The notes: a model not told the origin generated them from the sequence alone. Shown: positions 1 through 11,033, numbered from the stretch's first letter. The stretch is DNA of 64,000 nt from an uncultured bacterium (GCA_905214425.1 CAJMLY010000008.1:1-64000); one strand, 5' to 3'. A program made the numbers and translations.

Positions 1-87
1 TTCATGCAGCAGGGGCTCTCAATGTTTTTATGTCCTGCTCATATCGTCTCTGCCGGCACCCGGGGACACTCCTTGCTCTGGTGCATT

Positions 88-134
88 GGGGACAGGTTTG
101 TTTGCACCAGGTCGGTGCAGATTAACCTGGCCCC
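88..134. repeat. Family D palindrome, copy 1
   Basis: An inverted repeat whose outer arms read ggggacaggt and acctggcccc, with an inner tgcacca/tggtgca pair. The same architecture recurs at 10987-11033, and related sequence occurs at 61213-61280. It lies downstream of the minus-strand EFR1 gene, which ends at 156. The first 155 bases contain no gene that I can support. Confidence 0.7.
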
Positions 135-155
135 ATTGCGCCAATTTCGTATGCG

Positions 156-917
156 CTAGATGAAGAGCTCGCATTCCTTCCGCACGACGCAAACCTTGCT
201 CAGCATCTGGGAAACAGCGGATAGTTTGCTGGAATCAAGCTTGCGAGCACCTCGCGGACATACGGCGATGCAGCGCATGCAGGAGATGCACGCCTCGCCA
301 GCTGCTCGTTTGGGGTCACCCTTGTCGATAGCACAAACGGGGCACGCCGCGGCGCATGCACCGCAGGAGACGCAATCCTCTGTTGCCTCGGGCGCCATGC
401 GGTGACCTCCAGCTTGTTTATAAGGACGATTGCCGGGGATAGAGGGCTCGGACGCATCCTCAGCCAACAGCTTTTGCTGAATTTGCTGAGCAAACTCAGC
501 AAGCTGCGCCGCATCCTGCGCATCCGGACGACCGGCAGCAAACTGTCGCGCAATGGAATGTTCTGCAATGGCCGCAACTGCCGCGATCACCCGGAATCCC
601 GCATGCTTCGCAACGTCCTCCAGCTCTACGAGCGTGTCCTCAAACGCGCGGTTTCCGTAGACGCACACCAGAACGGCCCGCGCTCCGTTGCCGTGAACCA
701 TGCCCAACCGGTCAGCCACCACAGCCGGGATTCTACCGGCATACGCCGGCACAGAGATTACGGCCACGTCGTCCTCAGTCATCGAGACAGCGCTGAAATC
801 TAGCCCGCTATCGGTCAGATCGACGGTAACGGTATTCTTGTCCAGTGCCCCGGCCACAAGGCCAGACACCTTCTGCGTTCCACCCGTCGGACTAAACACA
901 ATTTCGAATACGCTCAT
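156..917 (-). CDS. EFR1 family ferrodoxin (flavodoxin-like domain plus two 4Fe-4S clusters)
   Basis: A 253-residue protein with an N-terminal flavodoxin-like fold and a C-terminal bacterial ferredoxin domain. The FMN phosphate-binding loop SPTGGTQ is at residues 9-15. Two 4Fe-4S motifs, CxxCxxCxxxCP, begin near residues 182 and 210. This architecture matches the EFR1 family, presumed cytoplasmic electron carriers in anaerobes. The start at 917 has a GGGGAGGG Shine-Dalgarno sequence just upstream. It appears monocistronic: the next minus-strand gene upstream, the helicase, ends about 620 bases away with its own terminator. The redox partner cannot be deduced from the neighbours. Confidence 0.88.
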   Translation of the reverse strand: MSVFEIVFSPTGGTQKVSGLVAGALDKNTVTVDLTDSGLDFSAVSMTEDDVAVISVPAYAGRIPAVVADRLGMVHGNGARAVLVCVYGNRAFEDTLVELEDVAKHAGFRVIAAVAAIAEHSIARQFAAGRPDAQDAAQLAEFAQQIQQKLLAEDASEPSIPGNRPYKQAGGHRMAPEATEDCVSCGACAAACPVCAIDKGDPKRAAGEACISCMRCIAVCPRGARKLDSSKLSAVSQMLSKVCVVRKECELFI

Positions 918-1471
918 CGAGACACCCTCCCCCTACGTCTGGCAACGCGTCAAGCCGTTTTCACATCCAGCCAGAGTATACGGCACGTGGGATCCCCATT
1001 TTGGTGCATCAAGCACCCCAATGCACCAACCCTACGCTGTCTACCTCTTCGTTTTGTATAAATTACGGTACAGATTGTATATATTTACGGGATACCGCCG
1101 TGTTCTCCCGAGGTACCCCATCCTGGCCCGTGCAAAAAACGGAGTATTCTGCAACGTGACCGCGCCAGCAATACCCCGAGCGGGCAAACCTTTAGGGCGC
1201 TGCGTCATTTTGGGTTCCGACATGGCGAGAATGACGCGCCCCTGCTCCGGAAAACGACGAAATCTGACTCAGAACGCTCGCTAGGGATATCCGAAAGCCA
1301 CCGTTGGCGACGTCAAATCATATGCAGACAACTCGAACTGCAGAATACTCCAAAAAATGCACGGCGCACCCCATGGGACCCATTGCCGCATGGTAGGAAA
1401 CAGGCCCACGGCATCCTCTAGATGCATTCCCGAGGAAATCACATTTGAACTAGCGATCGGATACGGCAAAC
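918..1471. other. Intergenic region without a supported gene
   Basis: This stretch separates the EFR1 gene from the helicase terminator. I see no ORF with a convincing ribosome binding site. It holds a 9-bp inverted repeat (ttggtgcat at 1001-1009, atgcaccaa at 1021-1029) and an AT-rich patch at about 1054-1091 that could contain the EFR1 promoter. The ggtgca core recalls the inner arms of family D palindromes. Confidence 0.5.
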
Positions 1472-1505
1472 AAAAAGGGCCCCGAGCGTAGTTGCTCGGG
1501 GCCCT
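1472..1505 (-). terminator. Rho-independent terminator of the DEAD-box helicase gene
   Basis: A GC-rich stem (gggccccgagc paired with gctcggggccc) is followed on the minus strand by a run of T residues. It sits 34 bases past the helicase stop codon. Confidence 0.9.
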
Positions 1506-1538
1506 TGGTTCACCTCGCTCTAGCGGGCGATGCGTATG

Positions 1539-3797
<2,259 letters not shown>

Positions 3798-4068
3798 ATG
3801 TTGTTGTTCCTTATCTGCACGCGCAATGGGCACGGCATGCGACCGCGCGGGCGTGCTTGGTAGTGCGCTAATACATACAAAAACAGGTGCGCACAGAGAG
3901 GACGTTGCTCAGCACGCTGGCGATCGCTTTGGCAGCCCTATCACGCGCCGTCCAGACGCAGCAGCTCTAAGCGATGAAGCAGATTCGCCGCGGGTTAGTA
4001 TACCCGTACTCCGTATGCCCCCACGTAAACCACAGATGACGGGGTGGACGAGGTGGGCCCGGCTGATT

Positions 4069-4206
4069 GTCTCAATCTGTAACATCTACAGGGCAAATCT
4101 TCCTCTACGTGTTACAGATCGAGACAAACGGTCGACACGGTTCAGAAACGTCTCAATCTGTAACAGTTACCGAGTAAAATCGGCCCTAATTGTTATAGAT
4201 CAAGAC
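4069..4206. repeat. Family A array, two 57-bp palindromes (4069-4125, 4150-4206)
   Basis: Each unit has 16-base arms, gtctcRatctgtaaca and tgttacagatYgagac, around a 25-base loop. The second unit is slightly degenerate (tgttatagatcaagac). Units start 81 bases apart. The array lies in the divergent intergenic region between the helicase and FHA genes (3798-4385), where I see no other gene. Confidence 0.9.
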
Positions 4207-4385
4207 AGAGGGGGATTTCCGTCCAGTCCAAACCAAATCTCTCAGTCTTCCTGCAATTTCGAACATGTGGCCTATAATGTTGCTTTGGTTACGCTATATA
4301 TTGCGCAGCCATTTAATACGTCGCCCACCGGGGGCCATTAATTCCTATCGCCATATTGGCTAGGAAGCAATCAAAGGAGGTATCC

Positions 4386-5348
4386 GTGGCAGCAGAGACG
4401 CCTTGCTCGGTCCTCTATAACGATATTCGCTCGTTCGGCGGTCTTAAACATCTCGAGATCGCCCGAATGCTCATCAATGGAAACTCTTATCTCGGCAGTA
4501 CCCTGCTCGAGAAATGCTCTTCCAACCGCTCGTATCTCACCCGTTACATCGTCCATCGCAAGCCTGACCAGTGCGCGCCCTCCATCTACAGCGACTTTAC
4601 CGTCACCACGCTCAACCTTTCCTCGGCAATCTGCAGCAAGCTCGGCGGCGGCGAGTCCGCCTATCGGGCAATCGCCGAGCACTATCGCGGTCCGGCCGCC
4701 AACGAAATGATGTCGGCTCTCGCCAGCTACAAGCTGGACAGCCGCCTATATGCAAATGCCCTCAATCGCATCGACAACTTTGACGGCAATGCCGTGCGCG
4801 AGAAAAGCACGCTTTACCTTATGCTCTTTGTGGCAACGGGGGCGCTCGCCGATCCCGTTCAGGGCGTGGCCACCGTCGAGCGCTTTTGCGACAGCAAGAC
4901 GGGCGAGCACTTTGGCACCACCGAAACTACCGTCGGACGTGGCTTTATGAGCAGCCTGGAGCAGCCGCGCACCGTCGCCCCCAACCTCGGTCTGCTCAGA
5001 ACCCATGCCGACAACTGCGCCGACATGCAAATCCATCCCCTCACACGCGATCCGCGCGGCACGGTAATTGGGTCCTTGCCCAAAACCTCGCCCAGCATCA
5101 CCGATGTAGGCGCTGATGCATCGCGTGAGCATCTCCGCATTTGGCTCGAGGGTGGGCACTGGTACGCCCAGGGCCTTGGATCGACCAACGGCACAGTGCT
5201 CGAATCGGGCGCGGGCGACGGCGATATTGTGATTGAGCCGCCGCGCGACCAACGCGAACCCGGCAAAGTCTATCCCCCCGTGGAAATCGCCAACAGCGAC
5301 AGGCTCCATCTGGGTCTCTACACGACATTCCTTGTCATTGTGGACTAG
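4386..5348 (+). CDS. FHA domain protein, partner of the adjacent Ser/Thr kinase
   Basis: A 320-residue protein. The last 100 residues form a forkhead-associated domain that binds phosphothreonine: a strand ending in GTVIG, then the ASREH and GSTNGT motifs characteristic of the family. The first 215 residues match nothing I recognise and have no membrane segment, so a cytoplasmic adaptor is likely. The start is the GTG at 4386, because a strong AAAGGAGG lies 5 bases upstream; an upstream ATG at 4356 has none. The next gene on the same strand is a transmembrane Ser/Thr kinase, which suggests that this protein reads or scaffolds its phosphorylation. Confidence 0.85.
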   Translation: MAAETPCSVLYNDIRSFGGLKHLEIARMLINGNSYLGSTLLEKCSSNRSYLTRYIVHRKPDQCAPSIYSDFTVTTLNLSSAICSKLGGGESAYRAIAEHYRGPAANEMMSALASYKLDSRLYANALNRIDNFDGNAVREKSTLYLMLFVATGALADPVQGVATVERFCDSKTGEHFGTTETTVGRGFMSSLEQPRTVAPNLGLLRTHADNCADMQIHPLTRDPRGTVIGSLPKTSPSITDVGADASREHLRIWLEGGHWYAQGLGSTNGTVLESGAGDGDIVIEPPRDQREPGKVYPPVEIANSDRLHLGLYTTFLVIVD

Positions 5349-5426
5349 CACGGACAGCGATCGGAAGACGGTCGCCGTCCGTCTTTCGTCTTCTACCTTC
5401 TGTGTCGTAAACGACAATACTCAGCG

Positions 5427-5487
5427 GTACACGTGAGCAGTGCGGCTATCATGGTACTTTACCGATATCCGCACTGCTCACGTGTAC
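5427..5487. repeat. 19-bp perfect inverted repeat between the FHA and kinase genes
   Basis: The arms at 5427-5445 and 5469-5487 are exact reverse complements (left arm gtacacgtgagcagtgcgg) with a 23-base loop. No T run follows, so this is not a standard terminator. It lies 79 bases after the FHA stop and 32 bases before the kinase start, so it could be an mRNA processing or attenuation hairpin or a large operator. Confidence 0.8.
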
Positions 5488-5519
5488 GCGCGGCAACCCA
5501 TGCCAGACAAAGGAACGCC

Positions 5520-7604
5520 ATGGATACTACCAATAGCGCCTATGGCGACAAACTTATCCGTCTCGATACGTTCGATACCGCCGTGGCGGTCGACCCCAGC
5601 GCCGAGGACGACGCCAAGCGTCGGTTTATGACGCTTATTCTCCAGACGGCCCACCGCGACAACGGCAACATCGGGCACGTGCTGCGCGCGACCAACACGA
5701 GCGGCGAGGTCTTTGCCGTCAAGCTACTCAAGGACAACGCCTTTCTCTCTGGCCAAGCCCCCGACCGCTCCGCCGAGCAATCGGCAGCGCACCTGGCCAA
5801 CACCGCTGCGCTGTTCGAGGAGTACCGTCATCTGTGTACCGTCTCGCACCTGCGCGGATTTCCGCGCGTCTATGGCTACGGATCGTGCGAGGACGACCCG
5901 CTCATCCTCATGGAGTGGGTCGAGGGCACCTCACTCAAGCAGGCGCTGCCCCTGCTTCCTCACGACGCCTCGGGCGGGCTGACCACCCAGATGGTCGCCG
6001 CCGTCGGAAACGCCGTGCTTCGTGCGCTCTTGATGACCCAAGGCCTCGTGAATCCGGTCGTCCATCGCGACCTGTCGCCTGCCAATATCATGTTCCGCAC
6101 CACCAGCCGAACGCTCGAGCAGCAGATTGCCGATTGCTCCTTTGACCCCTGCCTCATCGACATGGGCTCCGCGACCATGGCACTCGGCGACGACACAATC
6201 ACCCGACGTGCCGACATTTGGCGCTTTGCCACGCCCGCATACGCCGCGCCCGAGATGCTCACGCAGGATATCGAAGGCATCGCGGCCCTTCGCCGTTCGC
6301 CGGCAATCGACGTCTATGCGCTTTCGAGCATTCTGTACCAGCTCTACAGCGGTCGCAAACCGTTCGATGTTAAGTCGACGGGCGCCGCGGCGACCGGCTC
6401 GTTCTACCTCATAAAGACCAAGACCAAACCGGCACCGCTCGAGCCGCGCTGCGAGGGCGATGAAGCGCTCGTCAAAATCATCATGAAGGGTCTCTCAGTC
6501 GAGCAGTGCGATCGTCCCACCGAGCAGCAGATGCTCGAGGTGCTCTCGGCATACCTCACCGATGCCGAATCCGAGGGCCCCGAAGGCACAGGAGACGAGG
6601 CCGCGATTGATATCGATTCTGGCACGCACCTTAAGGTCGACGTCGCCGGCGAGCGCGCACGAGAGATCCTGAATCAGGCCCGCCACGATGCCATGACCCG
6701 CCGCCGCTTTATTATCGGCGGCGCTATCGCAGCCGTTGCGGGGCTCAGCGTTATCGGGGCGGCAACCCATGGCTTTGGCATCCCCGACTACCTTGACGGC
6801 ATCCGCGGTTCACTTGACGACTACACCTGGGATCAGCTGCAGGAGATTTCGCTCAAGATTAAGGCCGCCGAGACCCGTAGCGAGGCACGCGAGATTGCCA
6901 AGCGCTATCACCTGCTCGATGCCGATGGGCATATCCCCTATCCGTGTACCAAGCGTGTCACGCTCACCAACGGGCTGCAGGTTGGCGCGCAGCTTGTGGG
7001 CATCCGCCACGATGAGCTTCTGGACGGGACGGGCAAGGCCGGACTGACGTTTATGTTCGATGCGGGTATTGCCGAGCGCAACGCTGCGGCTGAACCGCCG
7101 AGCGCCGGCTGGGCAGATTGCGAGCTGCGGGAATGGCTCAACGGCGACGGCCTTAAGCTGCTGCCCAACGAGTTGCGCGCACTCATTAAAGGGGTCAAGA
7201 AGGTCTCGAACAATGTGGGCGCCGCCAACAGCGCATCGTGCCTGAGCGAGTTGCCCGCAACCCTTTGGCTGCCCGCCATGGTCGAGCTGTGCGGAGTGCA
7301 GCCGCCCGATTCGTTTACCGAGGACTATCACTACCTGGCAGACATCTACAACGGCGAGGGCAAGGAGTATCAGCTCTTCCGCGAGCTCAAGGTGAGCCCG
7401 TATTCCACGAACGAGACGATGGTCCGCCAGTGGAAGGGCAAGGACACCTGTTGGTGGGAGCGCACGGTGAGCCCCGACACATCGGAGAGCGAAGGCACGC
7501 TCTATATGAACCGCGTGGGGCACGACGGCGACGTCTTTACGTACGCAACGCCTGCGGAAAAGCCAAACAAGCTAACCTGTGTGATCCCCGGGTTCTGTAT
7601 CTAG
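5520..7604 (+). CDS. Membrane-anchored Ser/Thr protein kinase with extracellular DUF6273-like domain
   Basis: A 694-residue Hanks-type kinase. The N-terminal half has a glycine-rich loop, the catalytic lysine in FAVKLLKDN, HRDLSPANI at about 182 (catalytic Asp184), DMG in place of DFG at about 214, and an APE-like YAAPEM. One transmembrane helix follows at about 394-417, after a basic RRR stop. Residues 480-694 resemble DUF6273, with YPCTKRVTLTNG, GWADCELREWLNG and LWLPAMVELCG; by topology this part is outside the cell. It therefore looks like a receptor kinase whose outer domain senses an unknown ligand. The ATG at 5520 has AAAGGA upstream; the frame extends upstream to 5433 but only through the inverted repeat. 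It probably acts with the upstream FHA protein. Confidence 0.88.
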   Translation: MDTTNSAYGDKLIRLDTFDTAVAVDPSAEDDAKRRFMTLILQTAHRDNGNIGHVLRATNTSGEVFAVKLLKDNAFLSGQAPDRSAEQSAAHLANTAALFEEYRHLCTVSHLRGFPRVYGYGSCEDDPLILMEWVEGTSLKQALPLLPHDASGGLTTQMVAAVGNAVLRALLMTQGLVNPVVHRDLSPANIMFRTTSRTLEQQIADCSFDPCLIDMGSATMALGDDTITRRADIWRFATPAYAAPEMLTQDIEGIAALRRSPAIDVYALSSILYQLYSGRKPFDVKSTGAAATGSFYLIKTKTKPAPLEPRCEGDEALVKIIMKGLSVEQCDRPTEQQMLEVLSAYLTDAESEGPEGTGDEAAIDIDSGTHLKVDVAGERAREILNQARHDAMTRRRFIIGGAIAAVAGLSVIGAATHGFGIPDYLDGIRGSLDDYTWDQLQEISLKIKAAETRSEAREIAKRYHLLDADGHIPYPCTKRVTLTNGLQVGAQLVGIRHDELLDGTGKAGLTFMFDAGIAERNAAAEPPSAGWADCELREWLNGDGLKLLPNELRALIKGVKKVSNNVGAANSASCLSELPATLWLPAMVELCGVQPPDSFTEDYHYLADIYNGEGKEYQLFRELKVSPYSTNETMVRQWKGKDTCWWERTVSPDTSESEGTLYMNRVGHDGDVFTYATPAEKPNKLTCVIPGFCI

Positions 7605-7646
7605 GCGGCGGGCGTCTTGCCGCAACGGGACCCCTCCCCGGCAATT

Positions 7647-7751
7647 GTCTCGATCTGTAACAGTTAGAGGTCATTTTCCCTGCTAGATGTTACAGATTGA
7701 GATGATTGGTTGGGACGGTCCATCGGCCAACCAATCATCTCAATCTGTAAC
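7647..7751. repeat. Family A element plus half copy, forming a 25-bp perfect inverted repeat
   Basis: A full 57-bp unit occupies 7647-7703. A left arm only, atctcaatctgtaac, follows at 7737-7751. The right arm of the full unit and this half copy are extended by matching sequence, so 7689-7713 and 7727-7751 are exact 25-base reverse complements with a 13-base loop. The element lies between the kinase gene and copA. Confidence 0.88.
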
Positions 7752-7776
7752 GAAATCTCATATATTATTTCTGTAC

Positions 7777-7807
7777 TGGACACCCCCAGGGGGTATGGGT
7801 GTATAGT
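7777..7807 (+). promoter_or_regulatory. copA promoter with CsoR-like operator
   Basis: A perfect 13-base palindrome, acccccagggggt (7782-7794), lies between a possible -35 (TGGACA, 7777-7782) and a possible -10 (TATAGT, 7802-7807). G/C-tract palindromes of this type are known operators of CsoR-family copper repressors, and a csoR gene lies 2.9 kb downstream. The 19-base spacer is long. The operator assignment is inference from motif and context. Confidence 0.7.
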
Positions 7808-7854
7808 ATCGGATGGTTAACATTTCCGACACTACGTCACAGAAAGGAGAAGCC

Positions 7855-10194
7855 ATGGCTCAAGATAAGTTCGACGTGGGTGGCATGACATGCGCCGCCT
7901 GCCAGGCGCACGTGGACCGCGCCGTGAGCAAGCTCGACGGCGTCGAGAGCGTCGCGGTCAATCTGCTCGCCGGTTCCATGATGGTCGACTACGACCCCGC
8001 GCAGGTCTCCCCCGACGACATCTGCACCGCTGTCGACCGCGCGGGCTACTCGGCCTCGCCCGTCAGCACGGGCACCGACGCTGTCCAAAGCGGAAGTGCG
8101 CAAGCCAGGTCCGGCGCCGCCCATATGGAGTCGCCCACCAAAAAGTTGGAGGCCGCCGCCTCTGCCATGCGCACCCGCCTCATCGTCTCGATCGTCTTCC
8201 TCATCCCACTGTTCTACATAGGCATGGGGCACATGCTCGGCTGGCCGCTGCCCGGCATCTTCACCGACCACACCCACAGCATGACGCTCGCTCTCACCGA
8301 GCTCGCCCTGCTCATCCCCATCGTCTACATCAACGACGCATACTTTATCAACGGGTTTAAATCGCTTACGCATGGCGCGCCTACCATGGACGCCCTTATT
8401 GCCGTGGGCGCCACTGCTTCCATCGCCTGGTCGCTCTACGCCATGTTCATCATGGCCGACCAGCTAGCCGCGGGTCAGGTCCACGAGGCCATGATGACGA
8501 GCATGGACAACCTGTATTTTGAGAGCGCCGGCACAATCCTGTCGCTCGTCACCGTGGGCAAATATCTCGAGACACGCAGCAAATCCAAGACCGGCGGCGC
8601 CATCGAGGCGCTCATCGACTTGGCGCCCAAGACCGCGACCGTCGTGGCAGAGGACGGCACCGAAACCACCGTCGATGTCGACGCCATCCTTCCCGGCCAG
8701 GTCCTGCGCGTGCGCCCCGGCGAGTCCATCCCCGTCGATGGCGTGGTGCTCGAGGGCAGCTCGGCCGTGGACGAGAGCGCGCTCACCGGCGAGTCCATCC
8801 CCGTGGAGAAGACCGCCGGCGACACTGTCAATGCGGCCACGGTCAACCGCACGGGCTCGTTTACCTTCCGCGCCACGCGTGTGGGCGCCGACACGTCGCT
8901 CGCCAAGATTATCCAGCTCGTCGAGGACGCCAACGCCACCAAGGCGCCCATCGCCCGCATGGCCGACAAGGTCGCCGGCGTGTTCGTGCCCGTAGTATTC
9001 GCGATCTCGGCCGTGACCTTTGTGGCGTGGATGGTGCTGACCGGAAGCGTCAACGAAGCGCTTACCTCCGCCGTCGCCGTGCTGGTGATCAGCTGCCCGT
9101 GCGCGCTGGGCCTGGCCACGCCCGTCGCCATTATGGTCGGCACCGGCAAGGGCGCCGAGATGGGCATTCTCTTTAAGAGCGCCGAGGCGCTGGAGAACCT
9201 GCGCAGCGTGGGCACCGTGGTGCTCGATAAGACGGGCACGGTCACCCGCGGCAAGCCTGCCGTGACCGATATCGTGGTAGCCACGCGCGCTGACGGCTCG
9301 CCCGCCATGAGCGAAAAGGCGCTGCTCAAGTTGGCCGCCGCGCTGGAACGCTCAAGCGAGCACCCGCTGGCCGAGGCGATTATGGCCGAGTGCGAGACAC
9401 GCGGGATCGTCGCGCGCATGGTCGAGGACTTTGCCGCCGTGCCCGGACGAGGCGTTACGGCGCGCGAGGGGCAAAACGCCATTGCAGCCGGCAACGTACG
9501 CCTGATGGACGAGCTGGGCGTTACCGTGCCCGCGGGTCTTGCCGAGCAATTTGCCACCGAGGGCAAGACGCCGCTGTTCTTTGCCAAGAACGGCGAGCTT
9601 GCCGGCACCGTTGCCGTGGCTGACGAGGTCAAGGAGACGAGCGCCGGGGCCATCGCCGCACTGCGCTCGCTTGGCGTCGACGTGCGCATGCTCACCGGCG
9701 ACAACCGCGTCACCGCCGAAGCGATCGCCCGCCGCGTGGGACTGACCAGCAAGCAGGTCATCGCCGACGTTCTCCCCGCCGACAAGGAACGCCACGTGCG
9801 CGAACTGCAGGATGCGGGCGGCAAGGTCGCCATGGTGGGCGACGGCATCAATGACTCCCCCGCCCTGGCGCGCGCCGACGTGGGCCTTGCTATCGGCACC
9901 GGCGCCGACATCGCCAAGGAGGGCGCCGACGTGGTACTCATGCGCAGCGACCTCATGGACGTCGCCCGCGCCATCGAGCTTTCGCGCGCCACGATCCGCA
10001 ACATCAAGCAGGACCTGTTCTGGGCGCTGTTCTACAACGGCATCGGCATTCCGCTGGCGGCGGGCGTGTTCTTCCCGCTCACCGGATGGCAACTCTCGCC
10101 GATGTTTGGCGCCGCGGCCATGAGCCTGTCGAGCGTGTGCGTCGTGAGCAATGCGCTGCGTCTGAAATCCTTTAAGCCTAAGACGGCGCGCTGA
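7855..10194 (+). CDS. copA: Copper-exporting P-type ATPase
   Basis: A 779-residue P1B-type ATPase that exports Cu(I) across the cytoplasmic membrane at the cost of ATP. An N-terminal HMA domain carries GGMTCAAC (Cys13 and Cys16). The membrane CPC metal site lies near residue 414 in SCPCALG, the phosphorylated Asp in DKTGTVT near 458, and GDGINDSPA near 661. Eight membrane segments are expected for the family. The ATG at 7855 follows AAAGGAG; an upstream in-frame start at 7813 is less likely. It is followed by a copZ-like chaperone and csoR, so copper induction through CsoR is likely. The stop codon lies inside the edge of a family C palindrome. Confidence 0.96.
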   Translation: MAQDKFDVGGMTCAACQAHVDRAVSKLDGVESVAVNLLAGSMMVDYDPAQVSPDDICTAVDRAGYSASPVSTGTDAVQSGSAQARSGAAHMESPTKKLEAAASAMRTRLIVSIVFLIPLFYIGMGHMLGWPLPGIFTDHTHSMTLALTELALLIPIVYINDAYFINGFKSLTHGAPTMDALIAVGATASIAWSLYAMFIMADQLAAGQVHEAMMTSMDNLYFESAGTILSLVTVGKYLETRSKSKTGGAIEALIDLAPKTATVVAEDGTETTVDVDAILPGQVLRVRPGESIPVDGVVLEGSSAVDESALTGESIPVEKTAGDTVNAATVNRTGSFTFRATRVGADTSLAKIIQLVEDANATKAPIARMADKVAGVFVPVVFAISAVTFVAWMVLTGSVNEALTSAVAVLVISCPCALGLATPVAIMVGTGKGAEMGILFKSAEALENLRSVGTVVLDKTGTVTRGKPAVTDIVVATRADGSPAMSEKALLKLAAALERSSEHPLAEAIMAECETRGIVARMVEDFAAVPGRGVTAREGQNAIAAGNVRLMDELGVTVPAGLAEQFATEGKTPLFFAKNGELAGTVAVADEVKETSAGAIAALRSLGVDVRMLTGDNRVTAEAIARRVGLTSKQVIADVLPADKERHVRELQDAGGKVAMVGDGINDSPALARADVGLAIGTGADIAKEGADVVLMRSDLMDVARAIELSRATIRNIKQDLFWALFYNGIGIPLAAGVFFPLTGWQLSPMFGAAAMSLSSVCVVSNALRLKSFKPKTAR

Positions 10195-10198
10195 AGCA

Positions 10199-10280
10199 CC
10201 CGACCTTGCCCCTCAAACCGTCGCTCACGTACCAAAGTACGCTTCGCTCCTCTTTCGGGGCAATCTCGGGCACCTCAGCG
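10199..10280. repeat. Family C palindrome, copy 1
   Basis: A long imperfect inverted repeat centred on cgtaccaaagtacg. The arms include ccgaccttgcccctcaa against the complement of the region from tctttcggggcaa to ctcggg. The reverse complement of 31814-31924 is clearly homologous, sharing ccgtcgct, cgctcctctttcg and cggcaa/ggggcaa blocks. The outer symmetry extends back over the copA stop codon. Confidence 0.75.
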
Positions 10281-10346
10281 TGCCTTTAAGATGACTCTGT
10301 TCACGACTAAACTGTCAGATAAACTCAATCGATAAGGAGTACACCC

Positions 10347-10568
10347 ATGCGTTACACAATCAAGACTTCCGGCCTTATGTGCGGCCACTGCGACGCTACT
10401 GTCGAGACCGCGCTGCTCAACGTAGCCGGCGTGACCGATGCCGACGCCGACCACGAGACCCAGACCGTCCAGGTGGAGTGCGCCGACACCGTGACCCCCG
10501 AGCAGCTCGCCGCCGCTGTCGAGGGCGCCGGCGAGAAGTTCCACGCCCTATCCGTGACCGCCGCGTAG
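10347..10568 (+). CDS. copZ: Heavy-metal-associated (HMA) copper chaperone, CopZ-like
   Basis: A 73-residue single HMA domain. The metal-binding loop is GLMCGHC (a CxxC motif with Gly-His between the cysteines). The size and position beside copA and csoR fit a cytoplasmic Cu(I) chaperone that delivers copper to the ATPase or to CsoR. AAGGAG precedes the ATG by 9 bases. It is separated from copA by a family C palindrome and from csoR by a family B palindrome, so transcript coupling is uncertain. Confidence 0.88.
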   Translation: MRYTIKTSGLMCGHCDATVETALLNVAGVTDADADHETQTVQVECADTVTPEQLAAAVEGAGEKFHALSVTAA

Positions 10569-10594
10569 CAGACGCCGCCTACTGAATCCTCAGA

Positions 10595-10661
10595 AGTTGC
10601 GGTGAAATACGGACTGTTGTGCCGCCCTAGGCCTTTAAACGGTCCGTATTTCACCGCAACT
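10595..10661. repeat. Family B palindrome, copy 1 (67 bp)
   Basis: The arms agttgcggtgaaatacggac and gtccgtatttcaccgcaact flank a 27-base loop. Identical 67-bp length and arms recur at 39075, 52994 and 53855. It lies between copZ and csoR. Confidence 0.92.
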
Positions 10662-10703
10662 GACGGGGATATCCGAAAGATCGACCAGAAACGAGGACCC
10701 GCC

Positions 10704-10976
10704 ATGATGGCAGACCACAAATCGGTGACCCGCATGCTCAAGACGGCACGCGGCCAGATCGACGGCATCTTGCGGATGGTCGATGAGGACCGCTACTGCG
10801 TCGATATCTCCACGCAGCTCATGGCCACACAGGCGCTCCTCGCGCGCATTAACGCCGACGTGCTCAAGGCGCATATCGAGGGCTGCGTGACTTCGGCAAT
10901 CGAATCGGGCGACGAAGACCTCAAAGCCGCCAAGCTCGCCGAGATCGAACGCGTCGTCGACAAGCTCTCCAAGTAA
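10704..10976 (+). CDS. csoR: Copper-sensing transcriptional repressor, CsoR family
   Basis: A 90-residue all-helical repressor of the CsoR/RcnR family. The Cu(I) ligand set Cys-His-Cys is present as RYC, then LKAHIEGC, in the spacing typical of copper-responsive members. When Cu(I) binds, such proteins leave GC-rich operators; the palindrome upstream of copA is the obvious target. The ATG at 10704, or the adjacent one at 10707, follows ACGAGGA. The frame is open further upstream only because it crosses a family B palindrome. Confidence 0.93.
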   Translation: MMADHKSVTRMLKTARGQIDGILRMVDEDRYCVDISTQLMATQALLARINADVLKAHIEGCVTSAIESGDEDLKAAKLAEIERVVDKLSK

Positions 10977-10986
10977 TTGGGGCATT

Positions 10987-11033
10987 GGGGACAGGTACGT
11001 TTGCACCACATTGGTGCAGATTAACCTGTCCCC
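10987..11033. repeat. Family D palindrome, copy 2
   Basis: Outer arms ggggacaggt and acctgtcccc with inner tgcacca/tggtgca. Very similar to 88-134. It lies just after csoR and could act as its 3' hairpin. Confidence 0.8.

Noticed and set aside
5427..5487. Terminator of the FHA gene
   Set aside because: The stem is perfect but no T run follows on either strand.
10602..10703. Longer N terminus for csoR
   Set aside because: The frame is open but runs through a family B palindrome, and the family starts at the ATG with the Shine-Dalgarno at 10704.
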